31,723 nucleotides of DNA from positions 1-31,723 of the forward strand of contig BBXU01000040.1 of NCBI GenBank assembly GCA_001598975.1. The letters run 5' to 3'. Position 1 is the stretch's first letter; every line of letters begins with the position of its first letter. The notes beneath the pieces are model-generated. The model was not told the DNA's origin and did not search any database. It worked only from the letters and a program-made list of their open reading frames with translations. A program made the position numbers and the translations under genes. Below, piece by piece: positions 1-10,807 of this stretch. This stretch comes from Parachlorella kessleri (lineage: Eukaryota > Chlorophyta > Trebouxiophyceae > Chlorellales > Chlorellaceae).

Positions 1-128
1 ACCCCCCCCCCCCCGGCCCAAGCATGCGCTGAGTGCATCTATATTCCGGCGCCTGGAGAAGTTCCCGTCCTGCTTAGGAGCGCATTACAACGAATGCCAT
101 GCACTTGCATTGCCGCATCCACTGTCAG

Positions 129-3100
129 CTACCTACATAACATGGAAACGGCATCCACCTGACCGTGTGACTGCCGCCTTTGGGAGCAGGCGTACCTGGC
201 ATCCACAAGCAGCCCCTCAGGCACATCCAGCTCCACCAACAGCTGCCAGCCAGCCTCCGAGGAAGGCCCAGCCGGCTCAGCAGCAAGAGCCACAACTCGT
301 AGCCCACGAGCAGCCCACAAATCATTGCCGCTGACGATGCTGTTTCTGCTGGCTGGCGGGCCAGCTGTGCTGCCACCATCCACCATGCTGGTGCCAGCCA
401 ATGGGGCTGGACCTGGGCCCGACCACGTCGCCCTGCAGTAGTGCGCTAGCACGCCTTCCGCGGATTGCACGGCACGCTGCTTCTGCTGGACCAGCTGCCG
501 CACGCTCGCCAGCTGGGACTGACCCGCATCCACGCGGTGCTGGAGGGAGGAGACGACCTGCTTCATCACACCACAGGGACAGCGGGGACACCTTACTCAC
601 AGTTTACTGCAAGGTGGTTGCTGACCGACAGGCTATTTGTTCACTGGTAAATCCCCGCAGTTGCAACGTGGCAGTCAGGGCTGTGAGTGTATGCAGACGC
701 AGCTCCACACGACCTGTGCATCTGCCCATGATCTGGAAGACCAAGCAGCGCTCATGTGCCTCCTTAGTCACCTTCAGTAAGCCGCGGCGAGCGTCCTCAC
801 TATCCAGGTGGCTAGCCCCCCCAGGTGCCGCCTGCTGCCGGGTCTGGTGCAGCACCCCCAAGGTGTAATAGTCCTCACTGGTGTCCTCAACCCCATGATC
901 GAGCCTTGCTGTCCCATGCTGCCCGTGCTGGCTGGCCTCCAAGCTTAAATGGGCAGCTGGCAAGAACGCATAGCTGGCGCTGGCACCCGCAGCGGGCACG
1001 GCAGGTGCAGGCTGGTGGGACACTTCCGGGTGGCGGGACAACATGGCAAATGGGAGGGCAGTGGTGACCATTTGACCGTCTGCTGGGCTGCCGCCTGCAG
1101 CAAACAATTGAGGTGAGGCATTACATGCAGATGGCTGGGCACGGCCCGCTGCTGACGCTGCATGGCAACCTCCATGCGCCACACGCTTTCTTGGAGGGCG
1201 GATTGATTCTCACAAGGAGGGCCAGCATCACAAAGATAACCCTACCCTACCCTAGCCTACCATACCATACCATACCATACCTTGGCTGTGCTCCAGCGTG
1301 TGGGACAGCGCCAGGCGGTTCGGTAAGCAGATGCAAGCGGGGTCCTCAAGCCCTAGCACTGCCAGCTGCTCTAGCGCAGGGTAGGTGCTCAGGATACAGA
1401 TTGTGGTGGTGGAGCTAACAGTGGGGCCGCATGCCGCCAGCAAGCAACCTGCAGGCGAACGGGCCAGCAAAGGGTCGTGGGCCCTAGAAAGTGACCCTGG
1501 GACTGTGGGTGAGGCCCTTACCCAGGGCAGGTGAATGCCTGGAGGGGCAGGCCAGCTGGAGCCCAGACTGAGACACCTGCTTCGCACCAAGCGCAGGCAT
1601 TCCTATGTTGGGAGGCAAAGCCCGCACGAAGCCACAATTGACATACCTGCCGTCGTCCCTGCCCCTGGCAGGAGGTGCAGCTGCCTGGCAGGCGCTGACA
1701 GCTGCACCTGCATACAATGCTTCGCCTGCTGCGCCGTGGCGCTCATCATGGGGGCAACTACACCGATTGGGGGCGGGGTCGGAATGACAACGTCTCCGTA
1801 CAACCCTGCCCAACTGGCTGGCAGCGCCAGGAGGTGCAGCTCGCTGGATTTCGATGCAAGGGCAAGGTATGGCACACCCTGCTGCTGTGGAGGGACCAGG
1901 CATACGGCAGTGACAGCTTCACTCAAAGGTGCACCTGCAAGGCCAGCCGGTGCCTCCCAGCACTGCACAGCAGCTCCCCTGCTGGACACAGGACAGCCGT
2001 CCGCTGAAAGCATGAGATTTGTCAGGAGAAGCTGACAACCCTCCTCCCCTCGGTGTTGCTGCTGGCGTCGCTGCTGAGGGAGGTGGTCATGTGCATGAGG
2101 GAAAGCAGGTGGTGCACTGCTGAGGGTCACCAGGCAGTAGGACAAGTTATGCTTCCTGCCAGCATCGGCAGCAGCAGCAATAGCTGGATCCGCGGCTAGC
2201 ACAAGGCCTGCCCCCAACGCTGCCGCCGCAATTGTTATGTCCATCGCAACTGCTGCAGGCCCCGGTGCTGCTTGCTCTGGCCAACTATGGTTACTAGACG
2301 CTGCTTCCGCCTCGCTCTGCGCTAGCCAGGCTGGCCTCAGCATGCAAGGCAGCACGCCACCCGCCCCCTCCGCTGTCAGTCTATGCAGCCGCCACAGGCC
2401 TCCAAGCCCCAGAGGTGCAGCGCCTGGCGGCTGCTCTGTTGGCGCCTCAGCGCTGTTCTTGCAAGCCACCCAGAGCTCCCCGGAGGTCTGAGGGAGCAGC
2501 ACAGACGGCCCGGGCTGGATGCTGACCAGCGGTTTCAGTAGAGGCGCCTGTAGAGTAACAGGCGGGGAAATGCTGATGGGTGTAGTGCTGCTCGCCCAGG
2601 GGCCTGCCTGTCAGAGTTGTGGGGTCAGTCAGGCCTCGTCTCGTGAGAGCAAAGCAACCAGCAGCAGTCAGTAGCCAGCATAATTCTGGTCCGGCACAGC
2701 GCTGATGAGGCACCCACCCTCCTGCCCACGACAGACCCAGCAAACCTGAGGGGAAGGCATGTCCCACACCACAGCCGCATGCCGCTGCTCCAGGTCCAGC
2801 CGCACCAGGCGCAGCCGCGCAGCCGGCGTGAGCAGCAGGAGGTGGGGCATGCACGGCCCCCCGCCGCAGTCGGGCACGCTGGCGCCTGCCAGCACCGCCG
2901 CGGCCTCCAGGGACAGGCACACCGCTGGCTTGCATGTGGGCAGCGGGGGGTGAGCCTTGGGGCTGCTGGTGACCTCTATGAGCTGGACTGCTGCTCTGTT
3001 GGTGGGTGGTGGGCCCTGATAAACACACACCAGGGAGGCGTTATGCACAAAGGCTGCGACAAGCTGACCACTGCTCAGCAACTCGCCAGCTGCTGCCTCC

Positions 3101-3390
3101 GGTGCAGCTGCTCTCGTAGTCGTGCCCTGCACGGCTGCTGCGCCTGCTGTGCCTGCAGGCTGGTCGAGCTCCTCAGCCCATCCAGCCACCCACCCCTGGG
3201 TCGTGCCCCTGCACAGGGGAGTATATATAACACAAATAGCATTGCGGAGAACCCCAATGGAGTATTCAGCTAGGGTGACCGTGTTCAGCGCAACAGATAA
3301 GGGTTTGCACACGCACCTCTGGTCCCCATCACCAGCAGGTCTCCCAAGGTCAGCCCTCGCTTTCCCCTTAAGTGCCAGCCTGTTTCTCAT
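129..3390 (-). CDS. Beta-propeller/coiled-coil protein, tentative FAAP100-like, 3' end outside window
   Basis: Supported exons on the minus strand are 3390-3317, 3208-2746, 2547-1647, 1448-1281 and about 1189-1125, with phases agreeing from one to the next. Further coding lies at about 1100-604 and 569-200, but the joins there are unresolved. The ATG at 3390 opens the first exon. The N-terminal 500 or so residues are rich in short beta-type segments (LVCVYQG, HLLLLTPAARLRLVRLD, YLALASKSSELHLLALP), as in a beta-propeller. The last visible exon holds a heptad-like helix (LASVRQLVQQKQRAVQSAEG) followed by a Gly-Trp beta segment (SEAGWQLLVELDV). Propeller, coiled coil, then beta-sandwich is the layout of FAAP100, an organiser of the Fanconi anaemia core ubiquitin ligase, and the coiled-coil/GW segment resembles the human protein as I remember it. 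A likely donor near 200 suggests that coding continues beyond position 1. The family call is weak; the existence of a gene is much firmer. Confidence 0.4.
1236..1280 (-). repeat. Pentamer array beginning at a splice donor
   Basis: Read on the minus strand, the donor after the exon ending at 1281 is followed by four perfect GTATG units (1280-1261), then GTAGG, CTAGG, GTAGG, GTAGG and GTTAT. The array makes up about half of a 91-nt intron (1280-1190). Each of the first four units could serve as a donor, but only the first keeps the phase that fits the proposed next exon. Confidence 0.85.
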
Positions 3391-3638
3391 ATTCCTGGTC
3401 GTTAAGATCGCGTGAGGAGGCTACCCACATATCTCGCTTGAGTGAGGATGAAGTGGAGAACCGCGGATGGTACTTCAACGGGGGTTTTGGCCAATTTGGG
3501 GGGTTCCTGTCACCCTTTGTGACATCTCCTAGGGTCAGTGGTCTCTCTCCTCCATCAGGCCTCCCGATACATATGTTGCTCAATTGACGTTGCTGCTGAT
3601 GACTCCTTGCTCTGCACCGGCTGCTGGATATCGATAGT
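3391..3638. promoter_or_regulatory. Shared upstream region of a divergent gene pair
   Basis: Only 248 bp separate the start codon of the minus-strand propeller gene (3390) from that of the plus-strand CUE-like gene (3639), so both promoters and 5' leaders must lie here unless leaders are spliced. I see no convincing TATA box. The role is inferred from the gene layout. Confidence 0.5.
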
Positions 3639-5126
3639 ATGAGCACTGCTTTGGAAATACTGACACAGGTAAACAGCCAATAGCTCTTTCCCTCTCGGTA
3701 CGACTGGGGGACCATGGCTAGGAGCGCTCATACAGCACCCTCACTTACACAAGCGGTCGAGACTGTACGGCTCAGTCATCCCTGTCATGGTTGCAGGAGT
3801 TTCCTGAGTTGGCTCCAGAAACGGTTGAGAACGTGTATACAGAAAACGATAAGGACTACAGGGCGGCAAAAGCTGCTCTTTCGCAGTTATCCCCCCGAGC
3901 CCGGCTGACGGTACCTTGCTCCCAGTGGCCTCAGTGCTGCTACGCTATGTCTGCTGAACTTGCCACTGTTGATCCTCTATGAGGACAAAGTACTGCTCTG
4001 AATGCGCTGCAACCCATGTGCAATACATGCGTGCAGTCCGAGGGCTCAGCGGAGGAAGAAGCAGCTGGGGGCTCAGAGGGCTGGCTCTCGTGGCTTGGGC
4101 TGGCCAGCAGCCCGGGGTCTTCCTCAAAAGGCTGGCACTTGGTGAGCGTTTGTGAGGCCCCTCGTCTGGCTCACTAGTCAGCTAGCGAAAGTCGGCGGGG
4201 GTGCTGCATGCTCTGTGACTGGCATCCTTCATACCCTTGACACGCAACTGACCTAGAGTTTTAATTGGTGCAACGCAGCTTTACCTCACACAGCTATTGT
4301 GGCTGCCGTAGGGTCTGGATGACGTCCATGCGGGGCTCAACAAGGTAGGCGCCCACGTCGCTCTGGGGTTCAGGCAAGCCGCCAACACGCTCGGTCACTA
4401 TATCCCCAGCGAGTTGAACCCCTTTGCTGAGGACGATGTGTATGAAGAGGATGACGATGAGAAGGAGCGGCGGAGGAGGTAGGCGCTGTGGTTGGGAGAT
4501 GGCGCAAAACCACCAAATCAAAGCATGTCAAGCACCGTTGGCCCACCTGTCACTCGCTCACCCTCCCCCTGTTCTCATCCACCTTGCCGCCCTTTGTATC
4601 TGCTGATGCAAAGCCTTTCACGGTGTGAGGCGTCCAGCCCACAAACACCCTGTAGCCCCCCTTCAGCTGCCCACAACCTCTCAGTATGTCACTGTAGCAC
4701 CATGGGTGCTGTCTACAGCATGCCCAGGCAGCAGTGATCCTGCTGCCCTTTTGTGAAGCGCATCCGCAATTGGGCGGACTCGGGCTCCACCCTGGCAAGC
4801 CCGCCTCTGCTCCTCCCTGCAGAGACTCGGAGGCAACCACGGTGATGTCTCCACATCTCACAAAGCGTGGCCAGCTTGCCAGCAGCTCCTCCATCGGCTC
4901 CCCCCGCAGCGGCCTCCTCTCAGAGGAGGAGGATCTCTCGCCAGAGGTCAGTGACCCTGCTTGGATCCTGGTCCTTCAGGCCTGTTCCCAGTCAACCGTC
5001 TGCTGCACACAGTGCTCCCAGCCCCCCCAAGGGCTATAAGAGGTACGATGTGTGTTCGTAGCCTGTATACCCACGGCCATGCGCTGTGCATGCGAGTGTG
5101 TGCAGGAAGCCAAGAAGTGGGAGTGA
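3639..5126 (+). CDS. Small CUE-like domain protein, 186 aa, family not recognised
   Basis: Six exons fit with matching phases: 3639-3668, 3797-3910, 4037-4141, 4312-4478, 4823-4946 and 5106-5126 (TGA at 5124). The ATG at 3639 gives MSTALEILTQ, which joins EFPELAPETVENVY. The first 45 or so residues look like a CUE ubiquitin-binding domain, with the Phe-Pro motif near the start and a Leu-rich end (AAKAALSQL). A Ser/Glu linker with two Trp follows, then a helical stretch (LDDVHAGLNKVGAHVALGF), then IPSELNPFAEDD, an acidic and Arg-rich patch, a Ser-rich tail and the ending EAKKWE. I do not recognise the whole protein. The NPF motif with a ubiquitin-binding-type domain would fit endocytic or ubiquitin adaptor proteins, but that is inference. 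No membrane segment or signal peptide is seen. Confidence 0.6.
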
Positions 5127-5994
5127 CTTCGGGGGAGAACTGGAGGCGTTCAGATCTTGGATGGAGTTGACCCTGACATGGTTGTTGTTTGCAATTGCGA
5201 CCATGGGGCTCGAGGATGTGCCTCCTAGCGTGCCAGTGACTGGCTGAGCAGCCAGTCAAATGCACAAATGCAAGTTGCCAAAGCAGTCATGTGCGTTGTT
5301 TGCTGCCTGCTTGGTTGCCTCGCACTGTGCCATGCACTTGTCGTATGGCACGGCACTATAGTTGCTTATAAGACACCATCATGTTAGTGGGTAAGGTGTC
5401 TGACTTGATGGTTCGGACGTTGGAAGTGGACGGCTCATAGACTTGCCATGTACCATGATTGCCATGCCTTCAGATGCCTGCTAATGCCTACTCTTATTGT
5501 TCATACAGTAGCAGGCAGTGCTTGGTTGATTTAAGTGAAGCTAGAGATATACTAGATACCACTTTTGCATTTTGGTGCTCTCACTGATCTACCCTCTGCC
5601 ACTCTGATTTGCGGTATTCCTGCTTACTTTCTTAGGTGACGAGAGTTGATATGTTGTTTGTGTTCTTTTCATTTGCCTTGACTACCAGTGAGCAGCCTTA
5701 GTGTATTAGGCTGTGCACTAAATAGACTGCCTGGACTCGTATCTAGGCAAGGAGTCCTTGCTAGTCGGCCATCAAAGGAGCAGCAAAGGAGCAGGCAACC
5801 GCGATCTGCAAGCAGGCCAGCTAAGCTTATGGACTCGCTTACTTTGCAGAGGGCGTCTCAGTGTTCCTTTGCAGGGAGAGAAGCTGGCTCCGTTTTCCTG
5901 CGCCCTGCTGAGATCATGCTCCGCTCCGCGCCCAAAACCGTGCACAGGCACATGTCCCTTCCATGAAAGGCCCACGCAGCATTTGATTGCAAGC
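5127..5994. other. Intergenic stretch, no gene supported
   Basis: This 868-bp stretch lies between two plus-strand genes. Its base composition is more AT-rich than the coding parts, especially 5280-5660. It should hold the 3' UTR of the CUE-like gene and the promoter and 5' leader of the aldolase gene. An open frame at 5758-5994 continues into the aldolase start but has no ATG before 5995, so I read it as leader. Confidence 0.6.
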
Positions 5995-6859
5995 ATGCTG
6001 CGACCGCTTCTCGCAAGGTCGGGGACGCTGGCCTGGGAGGTTAGTCCCACTTAACGGCAAGCCGCACCTTAGCGAACCTTGCAAAGTTTCTTATATGTGC
6101 CTGTGAGAGTATGTGATGTAGGCAAGGCGGGCAGTGCAGGCATCGCCCCCTCGGTGGCTACACACGGCAGGCGTAGAGTCTCTCGACAGAGTGCTCCTGA
6201 GGGGCCTGGTCTTCCACGGTCATCATGGTGCGACTGACAATCCAGCTCCCCCCCAGGGACTTTCCCTTGTACTGAACTCCAGCAACTCTCTTCTTTGCCC
6301 GCGTGCAGGGGTCTACCCTGAGGTTCGCCAACTATTGCGTTCTGTTTCCTAGCCCATGTTGCCGCTCCCAGGATGTATGCCTGCACCGTAGGAAGCAAGA
6401 CGCAGCTGTTCAGGGCTTACCTGCAGGAGAACAGGCTTGGACAGAAGTTCTTAGTGAATGCGACGCTGGTAACCGACCTTAGACTTGCGGGTCAGACTGA
6501 CGATCTGCAGCATACGGTCAACTATGCCCAAGTCTACGAGTGAGTGCACCGTCTTTGCGCTACAGCTGGAGGCTTTGAACTGCCCATGCGAAGCTTTGTC
6601 AGTGGTGTCATGCCTGCTTGGTGGCCCAGGACAGGGCCAGCGGCTTGGAGTGAGCCTGTGCAGGGATATCAAGGAAATAGTGGAGGGGCCACCTCACAAA
6701 CTCGTAGAGACGGTGGCCGAGAAGATAGCAGCGAAGATACTTGAAGGCCACCCCTCAGTGCAGTGCGTCCGAGTGGGTATCCACAAGCCTCAGGTAGCAG
6801 TCAGCGGGGTTGTTGAGAGCTTGGGGGTGGAAATAACCAGGCGGAGGCGGACCCGATGA
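5995..6859 (+). CDS. folB: Dihydroneopterin aldolase (FolB), 151 aa, probable mitochondrial presequence
   Basis: It cleaves 7,8-dihydroneopterin to 6-hydroxymethyl-dihydropterin and glycolaldehyde in folate synthesis. Five exons fit: 5995-6039, 6140-6227, 6309-6322 (only 14 nt), 6427-6539 and 6664-6859, with TGA at 6857. The core begins LDRVLLRGLVFHGHHGVYPE and continues ENRLGQKF, TDDLQHTVNYAQVYEDIKE, PHKLVETVAEKIA and VRVGIHKP. This matches plant FolB from end to end, including the HG..PEE active-site loop, the Tyr of VNYAQVY and the catalytic Lys of HKP. Before the core lies a leader of about 30 residues starting MLRPLLARSGTLAWE, with three Arg and no acid before residue 15, like a mitochondrial presequence. 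Plant FolB is usually held to be cytosolic. ATG 5995 is the first ATG in frame. Confidence 0.92.
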
Positions 6860-7275
6860 GAGCCTTGTGCTAGATAGTTGCATTAGCTCTCCCTTGATAC
6901 CTGTTGAGACCTTGGTGCAAAGTCAGACACTGCTAGTGCCAGGGGGGCCTTCTTGGCTGGCTGAGATGCTACAATCCCATATGTGCTTCAGTCATATTCG
7001 TGCCACACCTGCTCAGTACGCAACCTTTCCCTCAACCGGTGTGTGGCACCATCATGCTACCCTGTGTATTGCATTCATAGCTAGAGGATTTCCTCTCGGT
7101 TAGACCCACTAGCAACTTCAAACTTCAAGTACAGTAGCTAGCGCTGTTGCTACAGAGATTCAGGCCGGCCCAGGCTTCAACATAAAGGCCAGCCTCCCCA
7201 TACCCTGTGGTCCTCATTGGGCGAAGGTGTTCCAGGGTGACAACCCATGCGGTGGTGGTGGGACCGGCGACACGC
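6860..7275. other. Convergent 3' region between FolB and MED25
   Basis: This 416-bp gap lies between the stop codons of two genes that face each other, so both 3' UTRs and cleavage sites should fall here. I find no TGTAA-type signal on either strand and no supported gene. Confidence 0.55.
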
Positions 7276-10200
7276 TTAAGTGCCCCCTCCCTGCTGGTAC
7301 ACAGCCAGCCTCATGGACAGCTTGTGGACCTCCTTGCCATCGGGGGCGGTCTCCTTCTTGATGAAGGCCAACAAGATGGCGGTCCAGCCGTGCAGCAAGT
7401 CAATAAGGCCAGCCGCATTGCGGGCGGCAATCCTTTGCAGCACCGCCTGCAGGACAGCAAGGCCGGGCAAGTCGTCAAGGGGCGTGGAAACAGACAGCCC
7501 AGCTGAGCACTGGGCCCGGCTACAGGCGTGGGTGGCAGGAAGACCCCACGCCTGAGGCTTTGGCCTCTACTCCGTGCCGACCGCTCAATGAAGACCACAC
7601 TGCCTCAACCATCGCCTTCACTGCTTCGCCAGCTGTTCCAGGGGCCTCGGCCCGCCTTGGGGAGAGATACCTACTGGCTCAGCAGTTACCCCCGAGCACC
7701 CCTTGCATCCAGCCCTTCCCGTACCCTTAGCCCCTACTTTGCTGTTCGTATTGCCTGCCACCAGAATCCCTCACCTCTCCTTAGCATTGGTTTGCCCGGG
7801 GAGAAACGGCTCATTCCTAGGGTCTGACCATGCTCATAGCTTGCCCTGGGACAGACCGCCGTATTCCCAAAGTCCTGATGCACACCTGCTGACTGCCAGA
7901 GGCATATAAGGCATACAGCCCCGCAAGCAGCCCTGTCAATCCAGTGCGCCCCTAGCTCCTCTCTCACATTGCCTGCCACCTTTACCAAAAGCTGGGGGAT
8001 TGCACCGGCTCAAATGCAGCCCAGTCCGGTGAAGCTTCTACCTCACCTCAGACTCCTGCGGCCAGCCGCCTGCCCGCAAGTGCAGCTGCACCACGTTCCC
8101 ATCCTTGGGGAGCGCTGCACAGGCTGGCTTGGCGGCCACAAGCTTGCCGATGACAAGGTCTTGGGGCAGGCAGCCCAGGGGGAAGGTCTGCAGGTGGTCC
8201 GTGCGCCCTATCAGCTGCAGACAACCCAACCAGCCGGCAGGCAGCTCAGAACACATGTTGGAGGGGGCCGCAACTCACTGGTACACACCTCTCAGTGCCA
8301 CATGTTGCAGCCTGAGTGTGGTGTATGTGACCCAGGATCAGTGGCATGTGCCAGGCAGCGGACTTAGGGAACAGGCGCACAGTGTGCTTGGCAGCACCCA
8401 GCAAGTGCGGCAGACCGGAGCAGGTAGTGGACCCAGGAGGGGTGGTCCAGCACACAATGAACGCACATCAGCCTGGCCCAGCAGTGGTGCCGCCGCGCCG
8501 CGTATGTTGTCACTGAGCAGGAGCCGGCCCCGCCACGCCAGCGAGTAGTTGGGTGCGGCCGGGAGCACCTGCGGCAGCTGGTGCTGCGGCTGCACCTGCT
8601 GCGGCAGCGCCTGCTGGGGAGCCGCCATGAAGCCCTGCACAGGCTGCTGCCCTGCCTGCATGCCCAACTGCTGCTGCTGCTGCTGCACCGGTTGCCGCAG
8701 CGCCGCCTGGAAGGGCTGCTGCTGTGCATGCTGCATGTGCTGCGGGTGCTGCTGCGCGAGCTGGTGGTGCTGCTGCTGGCCCTGGCTGGCGGCCACCGCG
8801 GTCGAGGGCATCGTCATCAGCTCCATGAAGCCGGTAGCATTGGTGGCGGCAGAAGCCGAGCCGCCAGCGGCACCAGCCACAGTGCCCATGCCGGCCCCCA
8901 CACCGACCCCGCCACCACCAGCAGCACCAGGCGGCACCAAGCCCCCCGACTGCAGCTCCTGGGGTGCCCCTTGGTGGCCCATGATGGCGCTGAGGGGCGG
9001 CGTGGCGGCCAGGTGCCCCACGGGTGGGGACGGCGGCACCCCAGGGGTGGGGCCGGGCGTGTCAGCGATCAGGTCCAGCGCTGGGCTGGCCGCGTCGCCG
9101 TCCAGCACCGCCGGCGACGCGCCAGGGAGCCGAGCACCTGGCGGCTGCTGCTGCACGGCCTGGCCCTTGTTGTATTGCAGCACGGCTTGCAAAGCCTGCA
9201 GTCACTTGCCGCCCAGCAGTCGTCTCCACTTGTTCGTCAACTGTGCACGTCGAGGCTGGGTAGTGGACAGCTGCACCCGGCCACCCGGAGAGAGCCGCAA
9301 GGCGCAGCCCAAGCAGCCTCCATTGCAAAAAGCTGCCCAAGAGAAGCTTCGACCAGGTGAGCTGCGCACTGTCCCAAAACTCCAAAACCAAAAAGCTCGC
9401 ACCTGGTCCCACCGAGGGAAGACGGCTACTGAGCCACCCGCTGTCTTAGTCATGCGGGTGGCCAGCCCCTCCAGCTCGGCCTGGTGCTCTTTAAGGAAGT
9501 GGTCGGGGTTCATGGGGGTTGCCTGCAGATAGCATGCAAAGAACGATATTAAGGTGGACAGGGGGTTCATGGGGGTTGCCTGCAGATGGCATGCAGCGAA
9601 CGATATCAAGGTGGACGGGGCGCAAGGAAGGCCCAGTTGCAAGTCTGCCAAGCCCACTCCGCATTGACATTATCCATGCCCAGCAGGTGCAGCCGCTGGC
9701 ACCACCGTTTGATGCTGAAGGCTTAGTTTGACGACCGACCCATGCCAGTCTACACCGTGCCCACCACTCCAGGTTGTTGGTTGCCCGCGACAGAACAACC
9801 AGTTCAACCCCCTTCCCTCCTGTGCGCTGACCTTCGGGGTCAGCAGCGTGTGCAGCCAGTGCACCAGCAGCGGCGTGCTGAGGTGCTGCCGCGTGCGATA
9901 CCTGCTGGCCAGGCCCAGCGTGACGCGCCTCATACACAGCGCGTGCACCAGCTCGGGCGGGGTGATGAGCCCCGGCAGGCACGCCCACTGCACAACCACC
10001 ACAGTGGACAGAGAGGGGCGGGGACTGTCAGACGAGGCTGTGGGCGGCCACTAGAAATAGAATGCATGCCACACGAAGTGACTTGCCCGCACCATGCCCA
10101 GACTTTGGCGTGGGACTGGAGCTGACATGGCAAAACCTCGCTAGTACATATATCTTCAAGGAACACGATTCCATGATTGCCAAAGACTTCAGTTTGTATT

Positions 10201-10807
10201 GTGTCATTTCCCGGCTGCCCCGTCCCTCCTCCTGCATGCAGCCACCGCACCTGGCCGTAAGCCGAGGGGTAGGGCCAGGGCACTGCCAGCGCTGCAGGGT
10301 CCGACACCATGCACACCAAGCAGTGCGCCTGCACCGGTGGCGAGCCTGGGGCGAGTCCTAGCGACGTGGGCAGCTCCAGCATGGCCGCAAGCTCCAGCAG
10401 CGCTTCACCCAGCGCCACCGGCTGGCCGCCGCCGCCGCAGAAGTCGACGTCGTCCAGCCACTGCCGCAGCTGCGACACATCCTGGGTCCAGCAATGGCCC
10501 GAGGTAACAACAGCAGAGCTGCAGTGCCAGGCAGGTGGGAGCAGCACTGACTTGGTGCGACAGAGCATATCCTGCCTGTGAGCTAGTCTCCAGCAGGCAG
10601 CGTGCCCAGCAGCGGTGGCACCAGGGCTGCCAGCGACGCTCACCTGAAACCTGGTGCACCAAAGAGAACTAGGCCCAGCTCGCATCTGCCCTTGTCTGCG
10701 ATGCTACGCAGAATGGGTTCCACAATATAGCCTCTTATGTCGGGCCAGCGGCCCAACATGGCTGCAGTTTGCTCCAAGACCAGGCAGAACCTGATTTGCT
10801 GTGCCAT
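7276..10807 (-). CDS. MED25: Mediator complex subunit 25 (VWA and ACID domains), about 622 aa
   Basis: MED25 is a nuclear Mediator subunit that contacts transcription activators. Seven exons fit: 10807-10644, 10518-10251, 10050-9832, 9522-9403, 9195-8467, 8244-8047 and 7446-7276 (TAA). The ATG at 10807 opens a VWA domain: IRFCLVLEQTAAMLGRWPDI, LGLVLFGAPGF, then SGHCWTQDVSQLRQWLDDVD with FCGGGGQPVALGEALLEL, as in plant and animal MED25. Residues 218-257 (MNPDHFLKEHQAELEGL) match the segment after the VWA. Residues 258-500 are a Gly/Pro then Gln-rich linker. The C-terminal ACID domain starts at LAWRGRLLLSDN and contains WLGCLQLIGRTDHLQTFPL, NVVQLHLR, AVLQRIAARNAAG and a final helix. The 8467/8244 junction is the least certain; the gap between exons 3 and 4 could hide a small exon. 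The acceptor of exon 4 lies in a tandem duplication. Confidence 0.88.
8560..8800 (-). repeat. Gln-rich low-complexity stretch inside MED25
   Basis: Dense CAG/CAA codons on the minus strand encode runs of Gln with His, Ala and Met (for example QQQQQLGMQAGQQP). Such linkers are usual between the VWA and ACID domains of MED25. Read on the plus strand the same DNA gives a spurious Cys-rich frame. Confidence 0.85.
9505..9618 (-). repeat. 57-bp tandem duplication carrying a splice acceptor (MED25)
   Basis: Two adjacent 57-bp copies (9505-9561 and 9562-9618) differ at five positions. Each contains, on the minus strand, a TGCAG acceptor followed by the first codons of exon 4 (ATPMNP). The two acceptors open the exon at 9522 or at 9579. 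The 57 extra bases are 19 sense codons without a stop, so both splice forms would stay in frame. Confidence 0.9.

Noticed and set aside
401..868. Plus-strand open frame at the window start
   Set aside because: The minus strand here carries the coiled-coil exon with clear heptads and splice sites; the plus frame is compositional shadow.
1241..1280. Telomere-like CCCTA units
   Set aside because: The units are pentamers that grade into CATAC, not the TTTAGGG heptamer of green algae, and they lie inside a gene.
5758..5994. N-terminal extension of FolB from an upstream open frame
   Set aside because: There is no ATG in this frame before 5995 and the content is not protein-like.
9196..9205. A 10-nt intron joining two MED25 frames at LTNKWRRLLGGK
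   Set aside because: An intron that short cannot be spliced; a donor at 9402 with the acceptor before 9195 gives matching phases instead.
8549..9532. Long plus-strand open frame rich in Cys
   Set aside because: It is the mirror of the Gln-rich linker of MED25 (CAG read as CTG/TGC) and its composition is not that of a real protein.
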